Source: Mycolicibacterium anyangense (GTDB lineage Bacteria; Actinomycetota; Actinomycetes; Mycobacteriales; Mycobacteriaceae). Taken from it: a DNA stretch of 64,000 nucleotides. The stretch covers positions 3,844,001 through 3,908,000 of the forward strand of contig NZ_AP022620.1 in assembly GCF_010731855.1 (NCBI RefSeq), given 5' to 3'. The position numbers and the translations under genes are program-made. This document shows positions 1 to 8,299 of this stretch, piece after piece. How positions within the stretch are numbered: the first letter of the stretch is position 1; each line of letters opens with the position of its first letter. The notes under the pieces are model-generated. The model was given only the letters and a program-made list of their open reading frames with translations. It searched no databases and was not told the origin of the DNA.

Positions 1-128
1 TCGCCAACATGCGTGACGAGGGTGTGCGGCGGATTGCCGCGCGCACGGTCGGACTCTCCCCCGAAGCCCAGCAGGACATCGTCTCCAAGGTCGATGAGCT
101 GCGCCGTCGGGAGCACCTCGACGATTAG
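1..128 (+). CDS. espR: EspR nucleoid-associated regulator, C-terminal fragment
   Basis: Only the last 41 residues are in the window; the 5' part lies off the left edge. The visible tail (an N-M-R-D-E-G-V-R-R-I-A core, then L-S-P-E-A-Q-Q and a V-D-E-L-R-R ending) closely matches the remembered C-terminus of M. tuberculosis EspR (Rv3849), which forms the dimer interface. EspR is a helix-turn-helix nucleoid-associated protein that bridges DNA and controls espACD and other cell-wall genes. The genes that follow in M. tuberculosis (Rv3850, hns, rraA, ethA, ethR) appear downstream in the same order, which supports the call, although about 2.7 kb of other genes intervene first. The gene converges on the membrane-protein gene that ends at 174. 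Confidence 0.9.
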   Translation, partial: ANMRDEGVRRIAARTVGLSPEAQQDIVSKVDELRRREHLDD

Positions 129-173
129 CCCGTAGCCGGGCAGCCGTACCGCACGGCAACATCGAAGCGATGA

Positions 174-1307
174 TCAGGCGAGCGGCGTCCTCGCCAGCGC
201 CTGGTACTGGCGGGCGATCTCCAGGATCCATTCCCGGTCGGAGTACGTCTCCGGCTGACGGAGCCATTCAAGGCCGGGAAAGTCACCGTAAGCGGCCGGC
301 GTGGCCACCCGCGGCGTGTCGCGACCGGCATTGATCCACGCGGCGATCGCCGCCGCCTGTTCAGTCGGGCCGACGGCCGGTCGCCGGGCGTCGGTCAGCA
401 CATCGAGGGCGTTCTCGGCCCGCCCGGCGTGCACGTGGTGCGCCGCGGTGGCCTCCAGGTACAACGCATCGGAGATCAGCGACAGGCGTTCGGCCACCCG
501 GAACACCAGCGGGCCACGCGGGCGCTCACCGATGCCCACGTCAGGCTGACGACGTTCCAGTTCCTGGAGCAGCGGATCGATGAGCTTGAGCTCCCGGCGG
601 CCGCCGAACCAGTCCTCGATGGCTGGCAGCAGCGATCCGGCCGCCACGATCGCCATGGCAGCACCGAGCAGCGTCGCCGCCGTCCCCACCCCAACCAGGC
701 TGGTGCTGCCGGCGGCCCGGATCAGGCAGAAGGCACTGGCCGCGACGATCAGTGCGATACCCATGGTGAACACGAACAAGGCCCGGCCACGCCGGGTCCG
801 GTTGGAGTGCCGCATGCCGGCCCAGAGCACCAAGGTCAACGTCAGGAAGACGTAGAGCAGCGGCAGCAACCACGGCAGCGAGGTGCTGGTGGAGCCGAGA
901 TTGCGACGCAGATATTCCTGCGGCGCCATCTCGGACTGCTGTCCCTCGGCGAAGAACAGGACCAGGGTGACGACGGCGATGACCGCCGCGACCAGGTACT
1001 GGAACACCGCGACGCGACGCGTCGCCGCGGGGCTACGGGTGGAGGCAACGGTGGTGATCATGACGCAACTGCCCGCCGCGCAGCCGATCAGCGCGACCTG
1101 GCTCAGCCCGATCGAGATGTTGGGCCAGTGCAGCGTGGTGTCGATCAGCAGCGTCAGCGGCGGCCAGTTCAACGCCGCCACCAGGGCCAGGCTGCCCAGC
1201 GCGACGATCATCGCGGTACTGACCACCGATTGCTTGTTCACCAGGGCCCAGCCGATACGCAGGCCGGTGGCCATTCCCAGCAGGCCGGCGATCACCCAGA
1301 CGATCAA
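174..1307 (-). CDS. Polytopic membrane protein, MAB_1171c-like putative transporter
   Basis: A 377-residue protein with about seven hydrophobic segments in its first 235 residues, followed by a soluble tail rich in Arg/Glu. The pattern resembles the MAB_1171c family of putative transporters, which is often encoded beside ImmA/IrrE peptidases and XRE-type regulators; no substrate is known. The start is a TTG (1307-1305) that overlaps the stop of the upstream peptidase gene by four bases (TTGA), so the two are translationally coupled. The soluble tail could contact the peptidase, but that is inference. The family name comes from topology and neighbourhood rather than a search. Confidence 0.7.
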   Translation of the reverse strand: MIVWVIAGLLGMATGLRIGWALVNKQSVVSTAMIVALGSLALVAALNWPPLTLLIDTTLHWPNISIGLSQVALIGCAAGSCVMITTVASTRSPAATRRVAVFQYLVAAVIAVVTLVLFFAEGQQSEMAPQEYLRRNLGSTSTSLPWLLPLLYVFLTLTLVLWAGMRHSNRTRRGRALFVFTMGIALIVAASAFCLIRAAGSTSLVGVGTAATLLGAAMAIVAAGSLLPAIEDWFGGRRELKLIDPLLQELERRQPDVGIGERPRGPLVFRVAERLSLISDALYLEATAAHHVHAGRAENALDVLTDARRPAVGPTEQAAAIAAWINAGRDTPRVATPAAYGDFPGLEWLRQPETYSDREWILEIARQYQALARTPLA

Positions 1308-1795
1308 CCAAACGCCTCTCCGAGGCGGACTTGGACGATCGAGGAGCGGTCCGACGGGAGCCGGCCCAGCCGATAGAGCAACAACGCGGCGAAATCCTCG
1401 GCCTCCTGCTCGGCGTCCTCACCGCTGGGGCCCATACATCCGGTGCGCTGGTTGAGCATGTAGCCGATGAGGTCGTCGCTGGCCACTTCCGTCACGTCGC
1501 GCGCCGCTTCGGTGACGGGGGTGCCGAAATGGCCCAGGACCAAGTGCCCCAATTCGTGGGCCAGGGTGCGGTCCCAGGTCGGCAGCCCGTGCTGGATGAG
1601 GAAGACATCGTGATCGGCGTACTGCCGCCACTGTCCGCACACGCCCGGCGGAAGGTCGGCCATGGTGATCTCGATCGGCCTGCCCTGATGCTCGCTGACT
1701 GCGGCGACCAGCCGGCTCAGCGACACCTCGCCCTGTCGGGGAGCCAGGTCGAGCACGTCGTTGACCGCCTTGGTGACCTGGCGACTGGCCGACAT
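1304..1795 (-). CDS. ImmA/IrrE-family metallo-endopeptidase
   Basis: 163 residues with the zinc-protease signature H-E-L-G-H (around residues 80-84) followed by L-V-L-G-H-F-G, as in ImmA/IrrE (COG2856) enzymes. Characterised members such as ImmA and the Deinococcus IrrE cleave a partner helix-turn-helix repressor to relieve repression. No XRE repressor gene follows directly; the nearest helix-turn-helix gene is espR, convergent on the far side of the membrane-protein gene. The gene starts with ATG after a G-rich Shine-Dalgarno and is coupled to the downstream membrane-protein gene. The target could be EspR, an unlinked regulator or none; this is not resolved by the sequence. Confidence 0.85.
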   Translation of the reverse strand: MSASRQVTKAVNDVLDLAPRQGEVSLSRLVAAVSEHQGRPIEITMADLPPGVCGQWRQYADHDVFLIQHGLPTWDRTLAHELGHLVLGHFGTPVTEAARDVTEVASDDLIGYMLNQRTGCMGPSGEDAEQEAEDFAALLLYRLGRLPSDRSSIVQVRLGEAFG

Positions 1796-1843
1796 CTCAA
1801 CCCCTTCCCCAGTCGGCTGCCGGCCCGCTGGGGCGTGCCGTGA

Positions 1844-2905
1844 TCACCGCAGGAACCGTGCGGTTCCGGCAGCCCGCACCCCGTGACCGGCCCGTGCTTG
1901 GCGATATCCGAGCACACCGCCGAGCGCCGTCAGGGCGACGAGGCCGGCGAATCCGGGCAGGGCCAGCGCGGCGACCTCACCAATCTTGGCGTCCCGGAGG
2001 TACTCGGGATAGCCCACCCTAAACGACGGCGGTGGTTCTGTACCGATGCCGGCACTGGCGGGTAGGCGCTCCGCCTTGGCGTTGGGTTCACTGGCCGGGT
2101 TGCCCCGGGGACCGGGCCGGGCTTCGGCGGGTCCGGCCCCGCTGGGCGGGGCGACCGGACGCAGTGGCGCCTCGAACACCGGCGGCAGCCCGATGACCGG
2201 CGGCAGCCCGATCGTCGCGGGTTCGCCGGTGGCCACCGGCGGGGCGGTGCCGCCTTCGACACTGACCGGGGTCGGTTCACTGGGAATGCCCGGCACCGAC
2301 GGAATCCTCACCGGCGGGAACCCGATCCCGCCGCCACTGCCACCCCCACCGCTCTGCGGCGGCCGGGAGATACCGCTGATGGGGCCCGGGGATCCGACGC
2401 TGCCCCCGTTGCCGGTACCCGGGTTGCCCCCGCACGGCGGCCAGGGCAGGTCCGGGGGCCAATCCGGCGGCCGGGGCGGAAAGTCGGGGTCCTCGGGGGG
2501 CACCGGCGTCTCACCGCCCGGCTCCGTCGGAGTCTGTGAACCGCCTTCGCCCGGTTCACCGGGGGACGGGCCGGGAACGTGCGCAGGCCGCGGGATACGG
2601 TGGCCACCGGTTGGGCCCGCCCCGGGACCGGCGGTGCTGTCGCCACCGGGCGCGCTGGCCTGCCCGGTGCCCTGGGGGCCCTTCGTGCCGCCGGGCCTGC
2701 CGCCCGGCCCGCGATGCCGGTGACCACCGGTGACCGGTGGGTTGCTAGCTGAGTCACCCGCGTTATCCGAGCCGTCCGGCCCGTTATGAACCGTCCCTGG
2801 CGCCGCCGTGGCCGGCACCGCCGCGAACGTGCCCGCACCGGCATAGAGCACACCGCACGCAACGATCCAGCTAATCGCAGCGGCCCGCACAGGCGACCGG
2901 TTCAC
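1844..2905 (-). CDS. Proline/glycine-rich secreted, membrane-anchored protein
   Basis: 353 residues starting at a GTG (2905) with a GAGGAA Shine-Dalgarno. Residues 1-35 form a signal peptide (Arg, then a hydrophobic core, then a run of Ala/Thr). Residues 40-290 are very rich in Pro, Gly, Ser and Thr with few charged residues, typical of an extended wall-spanning stalk. A hydrophobic stretch near residues 310-335 followed by Arg-rich sequence suggests a C-terminal membrane anchor. No enzymatic domain is recognisable. It sits alone between the ImmA/IrrE pair and the divergent Rv3850-like gene. Function unknown; a cell-envelope role is inferred from architecture only. Confidence 0.75.
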   Translation of the reverse strand: MNRSPVRAAAISWIVACGVLYAGAGTFAAVPATAAPGTVHNGPDGSDNAGDSASNPPVTGGHRHRGPGGRPGGTKGPQGTGQASAPGGDSTAGPGAGPTGGHRIPRPAHVPGPSPGEPGEGGSQTPTEPGGETPVPPEDPDFPPRPPDWPPDLPWPPCGGNPGTGNGGSVGSPGPISGISRPPQSGGGGSGGGIGFPPVRIPSVPGIPSEPTPVSVEGGTAPPVATGEPATIGLPPVIGLPPVFEAPLRPVAPPSGAGPAEARPGPRGNPASEPNAKAERLPASAGIGTEPPPSFRVGYPEYLRDAKIGEVAALALPGFAGLVALTALGGVLGYRQARAGHGVRAAGTARFLR

Positions 2906-3075
2906 AGGGTTCCTCGAGTTAGCGGCGCTGTCGGCGCGCCGAGTCGGAAGCTATCCGATCATTGTGGCATATGCGCAGGTCGTGGTCGGCCGCCTCGGCC
3001 CGGGCGATAGGGTGGGCACACCCGGTCGCGAGCCCCCTCGCCGACCGTCGACGACCTACCCGGGAGGCAACAGGG

Positions 3076-3732
3076 ATGGGCCTGTTCACCAAGCGCAAGA
3101 GCCGTGCGACGCGTCGTGCGGAGGCCCGTGCGATCAAGGCCCGCGCCAAGCTGGAGGCACGTCTGGCCGCCAAGAACGAGGCCAAGCGGATCAAGGCCGG
3201 CGAGCGCGCCGGCAACAAGGCGATCAAGGCGCAGCTGAAGGCCGCCCGCGATGCCGATCGGGCGGCGGTGAAGGTTGCCGAGGCCGAGCTGAAGGCGGTA
3301 CGGGAGGGCAAACTCCTGTCCCCCACCCGGATCCGCCGGGCCCTGACGGTTTCCCGGCTGTTGGCGCCCGTCGTCGTGCCGATCGCCTACCGGGCGGCGA
3401 TCGCCGCCCGGGGTGTCATCGACGAGCGCCGCGCCGACCGGCTCGGCGTCCCGCTGAGCCAGCTCGGCCAGTTCTCCGGCCAGGGCGGTCAGCTGTCCGC
3501 CCGGATCGCCGGAGCCGAGAGTTCCCTGCGGGCCGTCGCCGCCAAGAAGCCGAAGGACGCCGAAACCAAGCAGTTCGTCGCCGCGATGACCGAGCGGTTG
3601 TCCGCGTTGTCCGCTGCAGTGACGGCCGCCGAGAACATGCCCGGCCCGCGACGCCGGGACGCGCACGCCGCGATCGCCGAACAGCTCGACGGTATCGACG
3701 CCGACCTGATGGCCCGCCTGGGCGTGCTCTGA
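3076..3732 (+). CDS. Conserved mycobacterial protein, Rv3850-like (DUF6474)
   Basis: 218 residues, the same length as remembered for M. tuberculosis Rv3850. The ATG at 3076 is chosen over upstream in-frame starts because GGGAGG lies nine bases before it and because the coding character begins there. The first 80 residues are highly basic and Ala-rich (Lys/Arg at every third or fourth position, helical or coiled coil), followed by a short hydrophobic patch near residue 100 and a helical C-terminal half. No catalytic motif is visible. The YcnI-like gene follows after 5 bp, so the two are probably co-transcribed. Function unknown; the basic N-terminus would allow nucleic-acid or membrane contact. 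Confidence 0.8.
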   Translation: MGLFTKRKSRATRRAEARAIKARAKLEARLAAKNEAKRIKAGERAGNKAIKAQLKAARDADRAAVKVAEAELKAVREGKLLSPTRIRRALTVSRLLAPVVVPIAYRAAIAARGVIDERRADRLGVPLSQLGQFSGQGGQLSARIAGAESSLRAVAAKKPKDAETKQFVAAMTERLSALSAAVTAAENMPGPRRRDAHAAIAEQLDGIDADLMARLGVL

Positions 3733-3737
3733 CCGCA

Positions 3738-4427
3738 ATGCCGTCCCGCTGCCGGTCACGCCTGCTGACCCTGTCCGCGGTGCTGCCCGTCCTCGCTCTG
3801 GGGTCCTGGGTCGGCATGGCCACCGCGGCCGCCCACGTCCATGTCGCCTCCGACCACGCGGTGCGCGGCGACGACGCCCTGGTGACCTTCCAGGTACCCA
3901 ACGAGTCCGAAAAGGGCTCGCCCACAACACAAGTCACCATCACGCTGCCCAACGTTGCCTCCGCGAGCACCGACGTGCTGGCCGGCTGGACCGCCACCCT
4001 GGATCGCACCGCCGACGGTGCGTACCGCGCGGTCACCTTCACCGCGACCCCCAACTCCGGGATCGGAGCGCAGCAGTTCGAGCTGTTCGCCATCTCGATC
4101 CAGCTGCCGGACGCCGATTCGGTGACGTTCCCGGTCGTGCAGACCTACGCCGACGGCACGACGGTGCACTGGGATCAGCCGCCGCCGGCCGGCGGCGGAG
4201 AGGCTGAGTTCCCGGCGCCGACGCTGGCGCTGACGGCGGGCCCGCACGACGCTCAGGAGCACCACGCGAGCCAGACAGCACCCCCCGCTCCGCCGACACC
4301 GTCGGCGCCGTCGGTCGCAGCGCGGAACGAGGCGCCCCCGGATAACACCGCGCGTGCCCTCGCCGGTGGGGCGCTGCTGGTCGGCGCCATCGGCGTCGGT
4401 GTCGCGTTGACCAGGAGACGAACATGA
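3738..4427 (+). CDS. YcnI-like copper-associated protein (DUF1775)
   Basis: 229 residues: a signal peptide (about 1-32) ending in an Ala run, then a mature N-terminus with His33 and His35, a beta-rich YcnI/DUF1775 domain to about residue 150, a Pro/Ala-rich linker, and a C-terminal transmembrane helix followed by Arg residues. YcnI proteins bind copper through an N-terminal His and usually sit beside CopC or CopCD genes, as here: the CopC-like gene overlaps its stop by four bases (ATGA). The pair probably handles copper outside the membrane. In M. tuberculosis the equivalent interval between Rv3850 and Rv3852 holds the single gene Rv3851. Confidence 0.85.
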   Translation: MPSRCRSRLLTLSAVLPVLALGSWVGMATAAAHVHVASDHAVRGDDALVTFQVPNESEKGSPTTQVTITLPNVASASTDVLAGWTATLDRTADGAYRAVTFTATPNSGIGAQQFELFAISIQLPDADSVTFPVVQTYADGTTVHWDQPPPAGGGEAEFPAPTLALTAGPHDAQEHHASQTAPPAPPTPSAPSVAARNEAPPDNTARALAGGALLVGAIGVGVALTRRRT

Positions 4428-4945
4428 GAAGGATCGCCGCCGTCATCCTGTTGACCGCCGCCATGACGATGGGCGGCACGGGTCTGGCCTGGGCGCATGC
4501 CTTCCTGCTCACTGCGGATCCCGCCCAGGACTCGACGCTGCAGACCAGCCCGACGCGGGTGACTGCGACGTTCAACGAGCAGATGCAGTCGGAGTTCGCC
4601 GCCATGACGGTGGTGGGTCCGGACGCGGCGGTGTGGTCCGAGGGTTCACCGCAGGTCCAGGGGGCGACGGTCAGCGTCGGCGTTCGCCCGCTGGGACCGG
4701 CGGGGCGGTACACGGTGAACTACCGGGTGACCTCGGCCGACGGCCACGTCGTCTCGGGTTCGTGGTCCTTCACGCTGGCTACCGCCGGTACCCCGGCACC
4801 GCCGACGTCGGCGGCTCCTGCGGCTCCTGCTGCGGCGGCACCGGCGAGCACCGCCACGCACGCGTTGCCGGTGTGGCCGTTCGTGGTGGCGGCGGTTGTG
4901 CTGGTCGCCGCGGGTGCCGCGGTGGCGCTGCGCCGCCGGTCCTGA
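4424..4945 (+). CDS. CopC-domain copper-binding protein
   Basis: 173 residues. The signal peptide ends in A-W-A, so the mature protein would begin with His25, the expected first ligand of a CopC copper site. The CopC beta-sandwich covers about 25-125 and includes an S-A-D-G-H motif (around residue 105) that supplies further ligands in the family. An Ala/Pro linker leads to a C-terminal transmembrane helix and Arg-Arg-Arg-Ser, so the domain is anchored outside the membrane. Translation is coupled to the YcnI-like gene by an ATGA overlap. There is no CopD membrane partner in the window. Confidence 0.88.
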   Translation: MRRIAAVILLTAAMTMGGTGLAWAHAFLLTADPAQDSTLQTSPTRVTATFNEQMQSEFAAMTVVGPDAAVWSEGSPQVQGATVSVGVRPLGPAGRYTVNYRVTSADGHVVSGSWSFTLATAGTPAPPTSAAPAAPAAAAPASTATHALPVWPFVVAAVVLVAAGAAVALRRRS

Positions 4946-5034
4946 CGGCGGTCGGCCCGAACCTGCCCGCAACCCCGCTGGCATGATGGGTACCGCCGGC
5001 GTAGGTGAGAAGACACTGCAAAGGAGCACGCCCG

Positions 5035-5541
5035 ATGGCAGAAGCGCAGGACCAGCCCGACCAGGGTGGTGCCACGCCGCCTGAGCCACAACCGCCCCAG
5101 CAGGCCGTGGCGAAGAAGACGCCGGCCAAGAAAGCCCCGGCGAAGAAGGCTCCCGCCAAAAAGGCTCCCGCCAAGAAAGCGCCGGTCAAGGCGACCGATC
5201 CGGCCAAGAAGGCACCCGCGAAGAAGGCTCCTGCCAAGAAGGTACCGCCGCCTGCGCTCGACGCCCCGGTCCCGCCGCCCGCGCTCGAACCAGCCGCCCC
5301 GCACCCGGCACTGGTAGCCGGCCCCACCGCACCAGGTGCCGCTCCGCTGGCCGAAGCCGCCCGGGAGGCGGCCGCCCACGCCAAGTCGTCGGTCGAGCAG
5401 GCGGCCAGCCCGCTGTCGAAGCCGGCGGTGCCCGCGGTGGCCGAGGAGAGCCGCTCACCGCTGCCGTTCGCAGTGGCCTTCGCAGCGGCCGTGCTGATCG
5501 CTCTGCTCGTGCGGCGCCGCCGCCACCGCCAGGAGGACTGA
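5035..5541 (+). CDS. hns: Lys/Ala/Pro-repeat histone-like protein (Rv3852, Hns)
   Basis: 168 residues. Residues 25-75 consist of about ten degenerate A-K-K-A-P repeats, like eukaryotic histone H1 tails. A Pro/Ala-rich middle is followed by a single hydrophobic helix (about 143-160) and a basic end. This is the architecture of M. tuberculosis Rv3852, annotated Hns, which binds DNA in vitro but carries a membrane anchor, so its role as a true nucleoid protein is disputed. Synteny with rraA-ethA-ethR confirms orthology. A strong AAAGGAG precedes the ATG. Residues 75-125 make it longer than the 134-residue M. tuberculosis protein. Confidence 0.88.
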   Translation: MAEAQDQPDQGGATPPEPQPPQQAVAKKTPAKKAPAKKAPAKKAPAKKAPVKATDPAKKAPAKKAPAKKVPPPALDAPVPPPALEPAAPHPALVAGPTAPGAAPLAEAAREAAAHAKSSVEQAASPLSKPAVPAVAEESRSPLPFAVAFAAAVLIALLVRRRRHRQED

Positions 5542-5546
5542 CTCGC

Positions 5547-6029
5547 GTGAGTGTCGTGTTCCGCCCGACCGCCGACCTCGTCGACGACATCGGGCCCGAC
5601 GTCCGCAGCTGCGATGTGCAGTTCCGCCAGTTCGGCGCTCGGGCCGAATTCGCCGGGCCGATCAGCACCGTGCGCTGCTTTCAGGACAACGCGCTGTTGA
5701 AATCGGTGCTGTCCGAACCTGGCAATGGCGGGGTGCTCGTGATCGACGGTGACGCCTCGGTGCACACCGCGCTCGTCGGTGACCTCATCGCCGAGTTAGC
5801 CCGCTCCAACGGGTGGGCCGGGCTGATCGTGCACGGCGCGGTGCGCGACGCCGCGACGCTACGCACCCTCGACATCGGCATCAAGGCGTTGGGCACCAAC
5901 CCCCGCAAGAGCACCAAGACCGGTGCCGGCGAACGCGATGTGCAGGTGAGTTTCGGTGGTGTCACCTTCGCCCCGGGCGAGGTTGCCTACAGCGATGACG
6001 ACGGGATCGTCGTCACACCTGCGGGTTAA
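5547..6029 (+). CDS. rraA: RraA-family protein, ribonuclease E activity regulator
   Basis: 160 residues starting at a GTG with a perfect AGGAGG ten bases upstream. The whole length matches the RraA/MenG fold: a central G-x-V-x-D-A motif (the V-H-G-A-V-R-D stretch) and a K-x-G-x-G-E segment near residue 125. RraA binds RNase E and restrains mRNA turnover; the old menG (demethylmenaquinone methyltransferase) annotation is considered wrong. It is the orthologue of Rv3853. Its last four bases overlap the 3' end of convergent ethA. It lies 5 bp after hns and is probably part of the same transcript. Confidence 0.9.
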   Translation: MSVVFRPTADLVDDIGPDVRSCDVQFRQFGARAEFAGPISTVRCFQDNALLKSVLSEPGNGGVLVIDGDASVHTALVGDLIAELARSNGWAGLIVHGAVRDAATLRTLDIGIKALGTNPRKSTKTGAGERDVQVSFGGVTFAPGEVAYSDDDGIVVTPAG

Positions 6030-7495
6030 ACACCCACTGCGGCACGCCGTTTGGAGAAGTCCAGCGCTTCGTCGTCGACCTTGCCGTGCCGGATCAGCCG
6101 CAAGTCCAGCAGATAATTCTGCTTGAGCCGCCACGGTGCCACCGAGCCCGCCTTGGGGAGCCGGTCCAGTGCGCGCAGGACGTATCCGGGAGTGAAGTCG
6201 AGCAGCGGTCGCTCCTCGACACCCGACTCCGGGCTGGCGGGTTCGACATGGTCGAATCCGGCCTCGTCCATGAAATTGAGTACGCGGCAGACGAATTCGG
6301 ACACCAAGTCGGCCTTCAGCGTCCATGACGCGTTGGTGTAGCCGATGGTGAACGCCATGTTCGGGACGCCGGAGAGCATCATCCCCTTGTAGGCCATGGT
6401 GCCGGTCAGGTCCAGCGGTGCGCCATCCTTGCAGATCTCGGCTCCACCGAACAGCTGGAGGTTCAAACCCGTTGCGGTGACGATGATGTCGGCCGACAGC
6501 TCGCGACCCGAGCTGAGCAGGATCCCACCGGGCGTGAAGCGCTCGATGGTGTCGGTGACCACCTCGGCTTGACCCGTGCGGATGGCCCTGAACAGATCGC
6601 CGTTGGGCGCCAGGCAGAGTCGCTCGTCCCACACGTTGTAGCTCGGGCCGAAGTGCCGCTCGACGTCGTAGCCCTGCGGCAACCGGCGCTGAGCCATCGT
6701 CATCAGCTGCTTGCGCATGAAGCCCGGAAAGCGGCGGGCGATGCCGTACTGGGCGGACTGGAACACGATGCTCTTCCATCGGTTGATCACGTATGCGGGC
6801 TTGGCAGGCAGCAGCTTGTTGACCCGGGTGGCGAACGGGTCGATATCGGGCAGCGCACCGATGTAGGTCGGTGAGCGCTGCAGCATGGTCACCTGGGCGG
6901 CGCCCGAATTGGCAAGCGCCGGAATCAACGTCACCGCTGTGGCACCGCTGCCGATCACGACGATCCGCTTGCCTGCGTAATCGAGATCCTGCGGCCAGTG
7001 TTGCGGGTGCACGATCGTGCCGGTGAAGTCCTGCGCGCCGGGGAATTCCGGGGAGTAGCCCTGGTCGTAGTTGTAGTAGCCACTGCAGGCGAACAGGAAC
7101 GAACAGGTGATCTCGCGCTGTTCACCGTCGGACTCGACCCGCACCGTCCACTGGTTGTCGGCGCTGGACCAGTCGGCGGCGACCACGCGCTGGCCGTAGC
7201 GGATGTGCCGGTCGATTCCGTACTCCCGCACGGTCTCCTGCAGGTATCTCATGATGGACGGACCGTCGGCGATCGACTTGGTGTCCGTCCACGGCTTGAA
7301 CCGGAAGCCCAGGGTGAACATGTCCGAGTCCGACCGGATGCCGGGGTATTTGAACAGGTCCCAGGTACCGCCCAGATTCGCGCGCCGCTCCAGCACAACG
7401 AACGACTTGGCCGGGCACCGGTCCTGCAGATGCCAGGCAGCGCTGATCCCGGAGATTCCTGCACCAACGATCACAACATCGACGTGTTCGGTCAT
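6026..7495 (-). CDS. ethA: EthA-type FAD-containing Baeyer-Villiger monooxygenase
   Basis: 489 residues, the same length as M. tuberculosis EthA (Rv3854c), with near-identical N- and C-termini as remembered. Residues 11-16 form the FAD Rossmann motif G-A-G-I-S-G; the Baeyer-Villiger fingerprint F-x-G-x3-H-x3-W is at 157-167; the NADP-binding G-S-G-A-T-A is at 182-187. EthA is a flavoprotein ketone monooxygenase that activates the thioamide prodrugs ethionamide and prothionamide, and its loss gives resistance in M. tuberculosis. It is divergent from ethR across a 76-bp interval containing a two-site EthR operator, so repression by EthR is expected. Confidence 0.95.
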   Translation of the reverse strand: MTEHVDVVIVGAGISGISAAWHLQDRCPAKSFVVLERRANLGGTWDLFKYPGIRSDSDMFTLGFRFKPWTDTKSIADGPSIMRYLQETVREYGIDRHIRYGQRVVAADWSSADNQWTVRVESDGEQREITCSFLFACSGYYNYDQGYSPEFPGAQDFTGTIVHPQHWPQDLDYAGKRIVVIGSGATAVTLIPALANSGAAQVTMLQRSPTYIGALPDIDPFATRVNKLLPAKPAYVINRWKSIVFQSAQYGIARRFPGFMRKQLMTMAQRRLPQGYDVERHFGPSYNVWDERLCLAPNGDLFRAIRTGQAEVVTDTIERFTPGGILLSSGRELSADIIVTATGLNLQLFGGAEICKDGAPLDLTGTMAYKGMMLSGVPNMAFTIGYTNASWTLKADLVSEFVCRVLNFMDEAGFDHVEPASPESGVEERPLLDFTPGYVLRALDRLPKAGSVAPWRLKQNYLLDLRLIRHGKVDDEALDFSKRRAAVGV

Positions 7496-7507
7496 GGCGT
7501 CACGCTA

Positions 7508-7542
7508 TCAACGCGGTGTTGAATAGGTCAACATTGTGTTGA
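7508..7542. promoter_or_regulatory. EthR operator: two tandem 15-bp palindromes
   Basis: Inside the 76-bp ethA-ethR intergenic region are two copies of TCAAC-N5-GTTGA (7508-7522 and 7528-7542) separated by 5 bp, giving a 20-bp period. The M. tuberculosis EthR operator, as remembered, contains two TCGAC-N5-GTTGA units also separated by 5 bp, so site architecture is conserved with only one arm base changed. EthR is known to bind its operator as several dimers. The sites sit close to both start codons and would repress ethA and ethR together. Confidence 0.85.
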
Positions 7543-7571
7543 AAAACCCGACGCGCTGTAAAGTGGTGGCC

Positions 7572-8219
7572 ATGTCGACCGCCAGCCCCACCCGGTCCAG
7601 AGGCCGCCGCAGCACCCGCCCGTCGGGCGACGAGCGCGAGTCGGCGATCCTGAACACCCTGGAGCGCATGCTCGACGAGCGGCCCTTCGGCGAGATCTCG
7701 GTCGACGACCTGGCCAAGGGCGCAGGCCTGTCCCGGCCCACGTTCTACTTCTACTTCCCGTCCAAGGAAGCGGTGTTGGCGCGGTTGTTCGCGCGGATGA
7801 TCGCGGCCACCGACCCGGCTGCGGTCCAGAGTCCCGATCCAGCTGCGGCCACCGACCCCGAACAGGTCTGCCGCGACGGCATCTTCGCGTTCTTCGAGGC
7901 GTTGCGCCCGCACCGCGGCGTTGCCGTCGCCGGCCTGACCGCGATGGCCGCAAATGCCGAACTGCGCGACCTGTGGTCGCAATTCATGACGGCCTGGATC
8001 GACCACACGACCGGATTCATCGAGGCCGAGCGGGCCCGCGGGGCGGCGCCGGTGACCATCGGAGCGCGTGACCTGGCTACCGCGCTGAACCTGATGAACG
8101 AGCGGGTGGTGTTCGCCGCGCAGGGCAACCAGGAGCCGACACTGCCCGAAGACGCGGCCCTGACGGCCGTGGCCCATGTGTGGGCGATGAGCATCTACGG
8201 CACCGGCGCAGGCATCTGA
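7572..8219 (+). CDS. ethR: TetR-family repressor EthR
   Basis: 215 residues (M. tuberculosis EthR has 216). The ATG at 7572 is chosen because the sequence from there (S-T-A-S onwards) aligns with EthR and because an upstream in-frame start at 7536 would fall inside the operator. Residues 42-62 hold the helix-turn-helix (I-S-V-D-D-L-A-K-G-A-G then R-P-T-F-Y-F-Y-F), essentially identical to EthR. The C-terminal ligand-binding domain retains the R-G-A-A-P and A-L-N-L-M-N-E-R segments. EthR represses ethA and its inhibitors boost ethionamide potency in M. tuberculosis. It controls the divergent ethA through the adjacent double palindrome. Confidence 0.94.
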   Translation: MSTASPTRSRGRRSTRPSGDERESAILNTLERMLDERPFGEISVDDLAKGAGLSRPTFYFYFPSKEAVLARLFARMIAATDPAAVQSPDPAAATDPEQVCRDGIFAFFEALRPHRGVAVAGLTAMAANAELRDLWSQFMTAWIDHTTGFIEAERARGAAPVTIGARDLATALNLMNERVVFAAQGNQEPTLPEDAALTAVAHVWAMSIYGTGAGI

Positions 8220-8262
8220 CCCGAGACTTTGGTCACCGATTAATTAACCCGACCGTAGATTG

Positions 8263-8295
8263 GCCAGATTGCCTTTCGGTTGCCCCTAATCTGGC
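8263..8295 (+). promoter_or_regulatory. Inverted repeat abutting the PonA2-like start codon
   Basis: Perfect 8-bp arms GCCAGATT (8263-8270) and AATCTGGC (8288-8295), separated by 17 bp, end four bases before the ATG at 8300. Upstream is an AT-rich stretch (ATTAATTAA, 8239-8247) that is a plausible promoter. No normal Shine-Dalgarno is visible before the ATG because the right arm occupies its place. The repeat could be an operator or an RNA hairpin limiting ribosome access. Confidence 0.5.
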
Positions 8296-8299
8296 AAAC

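Noticed and set aside
2046..2723. Long plus-strand open frame rich in Gly/Pro
   Set aside because: It is the antisense of the proline-rich secreted protein; low-complexity GC-rich DNA keeps all frames open, and only the minus frame has a signal peptide and Shine-Dalgarno.
5100..5250. Repeat array in the hns gene as a CRISPR or satellite
   Set aside because: The periodicity is coding (A-K-K-A-P repeats) and degenerate at DNA level, with no spacers.
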